Shown piece after piece: positions 1 to 5,747 of a stretch of 14,063 nt of DNA. The notes under the pieces are model-generated. The model saw only the letters and a program-made list of their open reading frames with translations. It had not been told where the DNA came from and ran no database searches. Numbering within the stretch: the first letter of the stretch is position 1; every line of letters begins with the position of its first letter. Origin of the DNA: Methanoregulaceae archaeon (GTDB taxonomy: Archaea; Halobacteriota; Methanomicrobia; Methanomicrobiales; Methanospirillaceae); contig JAJRBS010000154.1 in NCBI GenBank assembly GCA_028679325.1, forward strand, positions 1-14,063. Reading direction: 5' to 3'. The position numbers and the translations under genes are program-made.

Positions 1-146
1 TCTGTCACTGACATGATGACTTGTCATGCAAACAGCACATGATGTCTTTTTACCAGCCATGCACATGCTGTGAGATGAGGAAATTTGTGTGAACAATGGC
101 CAAAGATATGAATGACTAAAAGAGCGGGAATTATTTTTTCGGATCC

Positions 147-174
147 AAAAAAAAAGAACCAGGGGATTCCCTGG
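147..174 (-). terminator. Terminator-like hairpin after first paralogue
   Basis: On the minus strand the stop codon of the gene ending at 193 is followed by a perfect 6-bp stem (CCAGGG, loop AATC, CCCTGG at 159-174), then TTC and a run of nine T (147-155). Hairpin plus U-run is the form of an intrinsic terminator. In archaea the U-run alone can terminate, so the stem may act more in 3' end protection. Confidence 0.6.
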
Positions 175-192
175 CTTGTTCATAACCCGGCT

Positions 193-1023
193 TTATGCGA
201 AGACCGAGCTGTAGCTCATGGACTTGGCAAACGTGGAGATGTCGCCAGAGACGCCAGTGATGTCAGAGAAGACCATGGTCTCATAGAGATCTTCGGCTGG
301 TTCGGTGACATTTCCTGCTTCATCGGTTGTCTCACGTCCACCTTCCTTAATGCTGCCCCTGATGAATGCAGAGACTGATCCCTTGGACGGGAGGTCGGCT
401 GCGTAGGAGCTGACACCGACGTTGTTGAAGATGGCAACGCCCGGGTCCGCGGACTTCATGATGAAGCGGTCACCCATCTGGGTGTTCAGGTTAGCGACCT
501 TGAGATTCATGTTGCTACCGGTTTCGACCCGGTTGCAGAACGAGGGTGCCTGCTTTTCTGCACCGAACGGACAGAGCATCTTGTCGCCGATGGTCCCGTA
601 GTTGTCCCCTGCACCGTCGACCATCATGTAGTCGTTGGTGATCATGGATGAGGCATCAACGCCGAGGTAGGTAACCTGCTTGACGGCCTGGATGTTGTAC
701 TGGCCGCTGACCTTGTTTGCGGTCGAGACATCCAGGTCCTTGTCGTAGGAGATAAACCCAACTTCGCTGTTCTGGGTATCCTCGGTGTAGACGGACTGGT
801 AGTAGGTGCCGTTTGTGAGCGGGGGCACTTCAGTGAGTGAGCTCTCACCGCTGGCAATCGTCAGATCAACGCTGCTCGCCTGGTTAAAATTCCCGGCTGC
901 GATAACCGTCGTGGATACCGCGAGGCCCTGAACTTCATTGACCTTCGGGATCCCGGGTTCTGCCATTGCCATGCCGACCACGAAAAGGGTCAGAGCAATG
1001 ACCAATATTCCGAATTTCTTCAT
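193..1023 (-). CDS. Secreted paralogue A, unknown function
   Basis: A 276-residue exported protein of a family I do not recognise. Residues 1-21 form a Sec signal peptide (MKK, hydrophobic core, AMA then EPG, so cleavage after residue 21). There is no C-terminal membrane anchor or lipobox, so the mature protein of about 255 residues is probably free or part of a surface assembly. It is rich in Ser, Thr, Gly, Val and Asp, which suggests beta structure. Two cysteines (C151, C163) are separated by exactly 11 residues, as in its three neighbours, and would form a disulfide outside the cell. Near-invariant blocks (22-57, 78-129, 162-230, 246-276) alternate with variable patches (58-75, 131-160, 231-245). 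The ATG at 1023 has GGAGGA (1029-1034) ahead of it. It forms its own transcription unit. Surface coat, sheath or adhesin roles are guesses only. Confidence 0.85.
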   Translation of the reverse strand: MKKFGILVIALTLFVVGMAMAEPGIPKVNEVQGLAVSTTVIAAGNFNQASSVDLTIASGESSLTEVPPLTNGTYYQSVYTEDTQNSEVGFISYDKDLDVSTANKVSGQYNIQAVKQVTYLGVDASSMITNDYMMVDGAGDNYGTIGDKMLCPFGAEKQAPSFCNRVETGSNMNLKVANLNTQMGDRFIMKSADPGVAIFNNVGVSSYAADLPSKGSVSAFIRGSIKEGGRETTDEAGNVTEPAEDLYETMVFSDITGVSGDISTFAKSMSYSSVFA

Positions 1024-1042
1024 TTTGTTCCTCCAACATGCA

Positions 1043-1059
1043 TGCTGATACTCTCAGCA
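1043..1059 (-). promoter_or_regulatory. Leader inverted repeat of paralogue A
   Basis: A perfect dyad on the coding strand, TGCTGA-GAGTA-TCAGCA, begins 19 bases before the ATG and lies just upstream of the Shine-Dalgarno site. The same element sits at the same place before paralogues B, C and D. It may be an RNA stem-loop near the mRNA 5' end or a DNA operator at the start point. Confidence 0.7.
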
Positions 1060-1085
1060 CCATCACATGATTCGAAAGAATTGAC

Positions 1086-1094
1086 TTAAAAAAA
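1086..1094 (-). promoter_or_regulatory. TATA-like box of paralogue A
   Basis: On the minus strand a T-run ending in AAG (TTTTTTTAA) lies about 30 bases upstream of the leader dyad. With the usual archaeal spacing of about 25 bases, transcription would start near 1063-1066, a few bases before the dyad. Assigned by composition and position only. Confidence 0.4.
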
Positions 1095-1386
1095 GAAGAG
1101 ATGCCAGCGGTGGATTGATCTAGCTTCCCGGTTCAATGAAATATTTTTTTGTTTCTTTGTTTTCTCCCCTCATTTTCGGTATTTCTGACAATCAGAAAAC
1201 CGGCAGGATTCTCCACTGATTGCCTCGTGACTCTTCAGGATCCAAGATATTCACGATTTCCCGAGCCGGAATAGGGTTCATGGCAACGGTGTCTGGGGGC
1301 TCGTTTCGATCCTCCTGGAAATTCAGATCACGAGATATCAGGATACTTTCATACGTATGGGTAAAAATGGATTTTCCCTGTTTCCT
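1095..1386. other. Intergenic stretch between paralogues B and A
   Basis: No convincing gene. The part near 1136-1180 is very T-rich on the plus strand. A GGTTCA hexamer lies at 1130-1135. Downstream of B (minus strand) there is a five-T run (1363-1367) but none of the CCAGGG-type hairpin found after A and C. A 29-codon minus-strand frame (1192-1281) has no support. Confidence 0.5.
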
Positions 1387-2271
1387 TCAGCTGCCATTCG
1401 GGGATCCCGGAGTGGCCGGGGTTGCTCCCCTGGCTTCTGCAGAAAACACGGAATTGTAGGTCATGGACTTTGCGAAAGTCGAGATGTCACCGCTGACCCC
1501 GGTCGAGTCAGAGAAGACAAGGGTCTCATAAAGGTCCGTCGGGTCTTCCGGAATAATATCAACGCTGGTCGCTTGAGCGCGTCCTCCCTCCTTGATGCTG
1601 CCCCTGATGAATGCAGAGACCGATCCCTTGGACGGGAGGTCGGCTGCGTATGAGCTGACACCGACGTTGTTGAAGACTGCGACGCCCGGATCTGCCGACT
1701 TCATTATGAAGCGGTCACCCATCTGGGTGTTCAGGTTTGCAACCTTGAGGTTCATGTTGCTCCCGGTCTCTATCCTGTTGCAGAACGACGGTGGTTTTAT
1801 GTCGCCTGCGAAGGGACAAATCACGAGGTCAGCAATGTTGCCATAGAGTTCACCAGCGCCATCCAGCAGCAGGTAATCATTGGTGATAACGGACGATGCA
1901 TCAACCCCAAGGTAGGTGATCTGTTTGACGGCCTGAATGTTGTACTGACCGCTGACCTTGTTCGCGGTCGAGACATCAAGGTCCTTATCATACGAGATGA
2001 ATCCTACCTCGCTGTTCTGAGTGTCTTCCGTATAGACACTCTGATAGAGAAGACCGTTCGGATCGCCTACCGGGGGCATGTTGGTGATCGGGTTCAGCCT
2101 GCTGATGGTCAGATCAACACTGCTTGCAGCATTGAAATTCCCGGCTGCAATAACCGTGGTTGATGTTGTAAGTCCCTGGACCTCGTTGACCTTCGGGATC
2201 CCGGGCTCTGCCATTGCCATGCCGATAACCAGCATGGAGAGGGCGATAATCATGATTCCGATTTTTTTCAT
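1387..2271 (-). CDS. Secreted paralogue B with extended C-terminus
   Basis: This is the longest copy at 294 residues. Signal peptide 1-21 (AMA then EPG) and the C152-X11-C164 pair match paralogue A, and the blocks at about 78-129 and 165-230 are almost identical to A and C. It differs in three ways: the patch at 56-75 is one residue longer and unrelated in sequence, the loop after residue 231 is longer (AQATSVDIIPEDPTD), and the protein reads past the position where A and C end (SVFA). This adds an 18-residue tail rich in Ala, Thr, Pro, Gly and Ser (277-294). The tail looks like loss of the old stop with read-through into former 3' flank. ATG at 2271 has AGGAGGA at 2276-2282. Function unknown. 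Confidence 0.85.
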   Translation of the reverse strand: MKKIGIMIIALSMLVIGMAMAEPGIPKVNEVQGLTTSTTVIAAGNFNAASSVDLTISRLNPITNMPPVGDPNGLLYQSVYTEDTQNSEVGFISYDKDLDVSTANKVSGQYNIQAVKQITYLGVDASSVITNDYLLLDGAGELYGNIADLVICPFAGDIKPPSFCNRIETGSNMNLKVANLNTQMGDRFIMKSADPGVAVFNNVGVSSYAADLPSKGSVSAFIRGSIKEGGRAQATSVDIIPEDPTDLYETLVFSDSTGVSGDISTFAKSMTYNSVFSAEARGATPATPGSPNGS

Positions 2272-2289
2272 TCACTCCTCCTACACTTC

Positions 2290-2308
2290 ATGCTGATACG
2301 ATCAGCAT
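2290..2308 (-). promoter_or_regulatory. Leader inverted repeat of paralogue B
   Basis: Coding strand reads ATGCTGA-TCGTA-TCAGCAT, a perfect 7-bp dyad with a 5-base centre, starting 18 bases before the ATG. The centre differs from A and C (TCGTA instead of GAGTA) while both arms are kept, which favours selection on the paired arms. Confidence 0.7.
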
Positions 2309-2330
2309 AAGGAATTTTTTGATTCCATGA

Positions 2331-2341
2331 TAATTATAAAA
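2331..2341 (-). promoter_or_regulatory. TATA-like box of paralogue B
   Basis: On the minus strand TTTTATAATTA is the best TATA-box match among the four paralogue promoters. A start 22-27 bases downstream falls near 2309-2313, immediately before the leader dyad. A perfect 5-bp stem (CCGGG/CCCGG, 2345-2360) abuts it upstream. Confidence 0.55.
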
Positions 2342-2650
2342 CTTCCGGGTTGCTGCCCGGTGCTTTGAAACGTACAATCAGGTAAGATTAAAAGAGAAGT
2401 GAAAGAGTACAATTATTTTCCCATTGATTCCGTCATGAACCTGACGGTTCTGGAAGCTATCTCTTGGTATTTGCGGAGCGTCTCTATTTTGTGACGGCAA
2501 TTGGATCAGAAGAATAAAACCAAGAAGCCTCGAGTTACACTCTTGAGAATAAGGCACGGCTGCAGATGGCCGACCCCTCTTCTGCTCATTATCCCTACGA
2601 AATCTACTTGAGAAAGTCGAAGTTCAGGAAATTACCTGAAAGAAATAGGA
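2342..2650. other. Intergenic stretch between paralogues C and B
   Basis: No gene seen. It holds a GC-rich hairpin (2345-2360) just upstream of the TATA box of B and a dyad TGAACC-TGAC-GGTTCT (2436-2451) that resembles the 16-base palindrome upstream of paralogue D. The rest, including 2460-2640, shows no structure I can support. Confidence 0.5.
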
Positions 2651-2673
2651 AACCAGGGGAGATTTCCCTGGTT
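2651..2673 (-). terminator. Terminator-like hairpin after paralogue C
   Basis: On the minus strand AACCAGGG and CCCTGGTT pair across a 7-base loop, followed by a T-rich tract (TTCCTATTTCTTTC). The CCAGGG/CCCTGG stem is the same as that after paralogue A, so the 3' flank was duplicated with the gene or is conserved for function. Confidence 0.55.
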
Positions 2674-2692
2674 TTTGTTCGTCTATGTCAGT

Positions 2693-3508
2693 TTATGCAA
2701 AGACTGAGCTGTAGCTCATGGACTTTGCAAACGTGGTGATATCGCCGGAAACACCGGTGGTGTCAGAGAAGACCATGGTCTCATAGAGATCTTCGGCGCT
2801 CTCTTCGGTCGTGCCTTCACGGCCGCCTTCCCTGATGCTTCCCCTGATGAATGCAGAGACCGATCCCTTGGACGGGAGGTCGGCTGCGTAGGAGCTGACA
2901 CCGACGTTGTTGAAGACTGCGACGCCCGGATCTGCCGACTTCATGATGAAGCGGTCACCCATCTGGGTGTTCAGGTTGGCGACCTTGAGGTTCATGTTGC
3001 TGCCGGTCTCGACCCGGTTGCAGAACGAGGGTGCCTGTGATTCTGATCCGAACGGGCAGAGCAGCTTGCTGCCAAGCGTTCCATAGTCTTCACCTGCACC
3101 GTCAACCATCAGGAAGTCGTTCGTGATGATCGAAGATGCGTCAACGCCAAGGTAGGTGATCTGCTTGACGGCCTGGATGTTCCACTGACCGCTGACCTTG
3201 TTTGCGGTTGAGACATCGAGGTCCTTGTCATAGGAGATGAACCCTACTTCGCTGTTCTGGGTGTCCTCTGTGTAGACCGAGGTATACATCACACCCTCCT
3301 CAATCGGGGGGACTGAGGTCAGGGGGTCTGCTCCCTGGATAATGTCGACCTGGACACTGCTTGCCTGGTTGAAATTCCCTGCCGCGATGACAGTTGTGGA
3401 AATCGCGAGTCCCTGGACTTCATTGACCTTCGGGATTCCGGGTTCTGCCATTGCCATGCCAACGACGAGGAGAGCAAGAGCGATGACCAATATTCCGAGT
3501 TTCTTCAT
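2693..3508 (-). CDS. Secreted paralogue C, unknown function
   Basis: At 271 residues this is the copy closest to A overall. Signal peptide 1-21 ends AMA then EPG; the cysteines are C151 and C163. Variable patches are at 53-75 (QVDIIQGADPLTSVPPIEEG), 132-160 and a short acidic insert after 230 (EGTTEESAED). The 3' part shares a 137-base tract with paralogue B that differs at only two positions (2841-2977 against 1601-1737), while flanking parts diverge, which suggests gene conversion. It ends SVFA like A. ATG at 3508 is preceded by AGGAGGA (3514-3520). Its TATA box is not clear; a CATATG lies at about the expected place (3569-3574). Confidence 0.85.
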   Translation of the reverse strand: MKKLGILVIALALLVVGMAMAEPGIPKVNEVQGLAISTTVIAAGNFNQASSVQVDIIQGADPLTSVPPIEEGVMYTSVYTEDTQNSEVGFISYDKDLDVSTANKVSGQWNIQAVKQITYLGVDASSIITNDFLMVDGAGEDYGTLGSKLLCPFGSESQAPSFCNRVETGSNMNLKVANLNTQMGDRFIMKSADPGVAVFNNVGVSSYAADLPSKGSVSAFIRGSIREGGREGTTEESAEDLYETMVFSDTTGVSGDITTFAKSMSYSSVFA

Positions 3509-3526
3509 AAAAATCCTCCTACAATT

Positions 3527-3545
3527 ATGCTGATACTCTCAGCAT
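3527..3545 (-). promoter_or_regulatory. Leader inverted repeat of paralogue C
   Basis: Coding strand ATGCTGA-GAGTA-TCAGCAT, a perfect 7-bp dyad starting 18 bases before the ATG. The 17-base core is identical to that of paralogue A although the bases between the dyad and the Shine-Dalgarno site differ. Confidence 0.7.
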
Positions 3546-3652
3546 CAATAATCAGACGATACCTAAACATATGAACCTTTTGCAATAGATCTCATGTGAA
3601 TAAGGAATTCACGGCAAAATATGCCCTGAAAAGAGGGAAAAACGCACTTCTT

Positions 3653-3696
3653 AAAAAAAAGAAGGGACAAAAAGGGACGAACGGGGTTACCCCCGT
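3653..3696 (-). terminator. Terminator-like hairpin after paralogue D
   Basis: Fourteen bases after the stop, the minus strand forms ACGGGG-GTAA-CCCCGT (3681-3696). It is followed by a five-T run (3669-3673) and an eight-T run (3653-3660). The stem sequence differs from those after A and C. Confidence 0.6.
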
Positions 3697-3710
3697 GTCA
3701 TCCGACTCCT

Positions 3711-4508
3711 TCAGGGACTGTAAGCAGAATCGTAGTGCATCTGCTTGTCAAAGATGGAGATATCGCCAATAAGGCTTGTGCGGTCCTCGAATGCGCCTTC
3801 TCCCCCAAGAGCGTCCGGATCAGAGTTGGATCCTTCCTTGGTCGTGCCTCTGATGAAGGCCTCGACCGAGCCCTTTGACGGGAGTCCGCTGGCATACTCG
3901 GTGACCAGGATGTGGTAGTTCGTCTCGACCGGGGAATCGCCGCTCCGGGTGATAAACCGGTTGTTCGCCTGCGTAGCAACATTCGCCACGCTCATCGTAA
4001 ACGTGCTTCCTGTCTCTACCTTGTTGCAGAATGCTCCGATGGTCCCGTCACTGCCGAACGGACAGATCATCCGACCAGCGGCAGGCTGAGACGTCCCTGA
4101 ACCACTCGTCATGAGGTATTCAGACGAATAGATCGAGCCGGCATCGATACCCAGGTAGGTTATCTGCCTGGTCGATTCGATGTTATACTGCCCGCTTGTC
4201 TTCCCGGCGGTGCTGACATCGAGGCTCTTGTCGTAGGAGATATAGCCGATTCCAGCAGTATGGGTATCCTCAGTATAGACACTCTCGTACACGCTGCCTC
4301 CGACGAGAGGTGGCACATCACTCAGGGACTGACCAGATGAGCTGCTGATATAGAAATCACTCTCCTGATCGAAATTGCCGACGGCAATCACAGTCGTCTG
4401 AATAGAGAGCCCCTGGACCTCGTTGACCGGAGGAACACCAGGATCTGCCATGGCAGTTCCACAGAAAAAAATTCCCAGGATTAAAATCGCCAGACCCGTT
4501 TTTTTCAT
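3711..4508 (-). CDS. Secreted paralogue D, divergent family member
   Basis: A 265-residue homologue of A-C and clearly the most diverged. It keeps the signal peptide (AMA then DPG, cleavage after 21), NEVQGL (29-34), SVYTEDT, ISYDK-LDVSTA, the C149-X11-C161 pair, KVETGS, LPSKGSV and AFIRG. These shared residues define the core of the family better than comparing A-C alone. The block after the second cysteine (FTMSVANVATQANNRFITRS) has diverged where A-C are near-identical, so D seems outside the homogenising exchange. Patches at 51-72, 131-146 and 223-240 are variable, the last being acidic and Ser/Gly-rich. ATG at 4508 has AGGAGGA (4512-4518). It lies next to the trmI operon terminus and has its own promoter. 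Function unknown. Confidence 0.85.
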   Translation of the reverse strand: MKKTGLAILILGIFFCGTAMADPGVPPVNEVQGLSIQTTVIAVGNFDQESDFYISSSSGQSLSDVPPLVGGSVYESVYTEDTHTAGIGYISYDKSLDVSTAGKTSGQYNIESTRQITYLGIDAGSIYSSEYLMTSGSGTSQPAAGRMICPFGSDGTIGAFCNKVETGSTFTMSVANVATQANNRFITRSGDSPVETNYHILVTEYASGLPSKGSVEAFIRGTTKEGSNSDPDALGGEGAFEDRTSLIGDISIFDKQMHYDSAYSP

Positions 4509-4523
4509 TCATCCTCCTTCTAC

Positions 4524-4542
4524 TGCTGATACTCGGGCAGCA
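4524..4542 (-). promoter_or_regulatory. Leader inverted repeat of paralogue D
   Basis: Coding strand TGCTG-CCCGAGTAT-CAGCA, a 5-bp stem with a longer centre, starting 15 bases before the ATG. The downstream half GAGTATCAGCA is identical to A and C. Retention in the most diverged paralogue argues that the element is older than the A-C duplications. Confidence 0.65.
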
Positions 4543-4564
4543 TCACTAGGAGATTGGACAAATG

Positions 4565-4573
4565 AAAATAAAA
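4565..4573 (-). promoter_or_regulatory. TATA-like box of paralogue D
   Basis: On the minus strand TTTTATTTT lies 23-31 bases upstream of the leader dyad, predicting a start near 4543-4546, next to the dyad. Confidence 0.45.
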
Positions 4574-4622
4574 CCTTTCTTCTCCTTTTCAGCCAAATGG
4601 GATACTATCGGGCTTAATTCAA

Positions 4623-4638
4623 TGAACCTCGAGGTTCA
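4623..4638. promoter_or_regulatory. Perfect 16-base palindrome
   Basis: TGAACCTCGAGGTTCA reads the same on both strands. It lies about 50 bases upstream of the TATA box of paralogue D and 49 bases beyond the trmI stop. A perfect dyad with no loop suits a dimeric regulator better than a terminator. A related site, TGAACCTGACGGTTCT, is at 2436-2451 upstream of paralogue B. Confidence 0.45.
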
Positions 4639-4666
4639 AACGTCCAGCTGCACGATTCGTTCAATC

Positions 4667-4678
4667 CGCACCTGTGCG
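4667..4678 (-). terminator. Weak hairpin after trmI-like gene
   Basis: CGCAC-AG-GTGCG on the minus strand begins 9 bases after the stop. The 2-base loop is strained and no U-run follows, so a terminator role is uncertain. Confidence 0.25.
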
Positions 4679-4686
4679 CAGATCCC

Positions 4687-5412
4687 TTATTTCCTGGCAA
4701 AGGTAAGATAGCCCGAATGACCGACCTTCGTTGACGGCCTTGTTCCCCTTTTGGTCCGGGTCATCTCCCGTTCGATGCATTCGATGGCCCTGACCTCTGC
4801 AAAGAGGAGGGAAGCCTCATCAAGAACTCCCATAAGATATTCGATGAAGGGGGTATAACAGGCCATGAATCCTCCCGGGCGGAGCAGTGAATGGGCATGC
4901 CGGACATGCTCGGGCCCTATCATCATATCATAGTGGACGATGTCATACGTTCCTTCGGCTGAAAGGACATCACCGGAAATCACGGTGACATTATCGAGGC
5001 CTGCTTCCCTGATATTCTTCCTGGCGATTTCCGCGAATTCTGGCCTTATCTCGTAGGAGAGAACCTCATGAGCGATCCCGCCAAAATAAATGGCGGCAAT
5101 TCCTGTCCCCGTGCCGGCATCGAGCACCCGGTCCAACCGGTTCATTCCCGTATAGGATATGACCAGGCCAATGTCTTTGGGGAGCATCGGTGCCCCACTC
5201 CTTCGGGAATGCTCAAAGAAATCTGGTGGCCGGGGGAGATCAACCCGGAATTCGTACCCGGTGTGCGTTGTGATCGTTTCGCCAAGCTCAACCTTTGACA
5301 GGTCTTCGAGGTCGATCACTCCCTTGTCTGTGGAGTATGTGCCGTGACCTGTCTGAATAAAGTAGGTCCTGTCCCTCCCTTTCAGGAGCACTCTTTTTCC
5401 CGCCCCGATCAT
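4687..5412 (-). CDS. trmI: TrmI-like tRNA (adenine-N1) methyltransferase
   Basis: This probably transfers a methyl group from S-adenosylmethionine to N1 of adenine 57/58 in the T-loop of tRNA. The 241 residues have the TrmI layout: a small beta-rich N-terminal domain (about 1-65), the family linker segment with PKDIGL (78-83), then a Rossmann methyltransferase fold with motif I VLDAGTGTG (96-104), acidic E121 at the end of strand 2 and D148 in the SGDV motif. The usual LD-L/V-P-x-P-W active-site motif is replaced by YDMMIGPEHV (161-170): D162 is kept but the Pro-Trp is not, so the target could differ. It is the last gene of a four-gene operon; its ATG overlaps the NAC stop (ATGA). L-isoaspartyl methyltransferase is a less likely alternative. 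Confidence 0.75.
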   Translation of the reverse strand: MIGAGKRVLLKGRDRTYFIQTGHGTYSTDKGVIDLEDLSKVELGETITTHTGYEFRVDLPRPPDFFEHSRRSGAPMLPKDIGLVISYTGMNRLDRVLDAGTGTGIAAIYFGGIAHEVLSYEIRPEFAEIARKNIREAGLDNVTVISGDVLSAEGTYDIVHYDMMIGPEHVRHAHSLLRPGGFMACYTPFIEYLMGVLDEASLLFAEVRAIECIEREMTRTKRGTRPSTKVGHSGYLTFARK

Positions 5413-5747
5413 TTCGAGACCTTGAGAATCGCCTCGGCGATATCACCCCGGCAGGCGATAAGGGCTTTTCGGGCCTCATCGACAGAGACCGAGGCCTGCT
5501 CGGCTACAAGCCGGACGTCCTCGTCAGGTATCTCTGCCACCGATTCCTCGAAACGCGGAGTTCCCGATACCTGGTAGGTGGTCACCCCCTGCATAGTCAT
5601 GGCTGAGACCTCCGCTGTGTCAAAGATCCAGTTGCCCTTGGAGGTGTAGATGACGATCTTTTCAACGCCATCGATCTGGTCCATCTGCATCCCAAGCTGC
5701 TTCATCATCTGCTTCATCTTCCGGGGATTAATATTTCCTGGCATCAT
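5409..5747 (-). CDS. nac: Nascent polypeptide-associated complex protein
   Basis: The archaeal NAC homologue binds ribosomes as a homodimer and contacts emerging nascent chains. The 112 residues are the usual length. A Met-rich basic N-terminus (PRKMKQMMKQLGMQM, about 8-22) suits ribosome contact. It is followed by the NAC domain to about residue 70 (VEKIVIYTSKGNWIF) and a C-terminal UBA domain (about 73-112; PDEDVRLVAEQASVS, then ALIACRGDIAEAIL). The first ATG (5747) overlaps the stop of the PUA gene; a second ATG follows directly, and GGAAGG lies a few bases upstream. The 3' end overlaps trmI by 4 bases, so coupled translation is likely. Confidence 0.93.
   Translation of the reverse strand: MMPGNINPRKMKQMMKQLGMQMDQIDGVEKIVIYTSKGNWIFDTAEVSAMTMQGVTTYQVSGTPRFEESVAEIPDEDVRLVAEQASVSVDEARKALIACRGDIAEAILKVSK

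Noticed and set aside
1..146. Imperfect dyads near the left edge (TGACA/TGTCA, ACAGCA/TGCTGT)
   Set aside because: Stems are short with irregular spacing and there is no adjacent gene in view to give them meaning.
1192..1281. Possible 29-codon minus-strand gene downstream of paralogue B
   Set aside because: A GGAGGAT lies upstream, but too far from the ATG (about 30 bases), the frame is short and there is no recognisable sequence.
4443..4470. Cysteine in the signal peptide of paralogue D as a lipobox
   Set aside because: The context IFFCG lacks the small residues of a lipobox, and an AMA cleavage site follows as in the other copies.
4629..4680. GGTTCAAACGTCC resembles a tRNA T-loop (B box)
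   Set aside because: The flanking bases do not form a T-arm stem and no acceptor, D or anticodon arm can be drawn.
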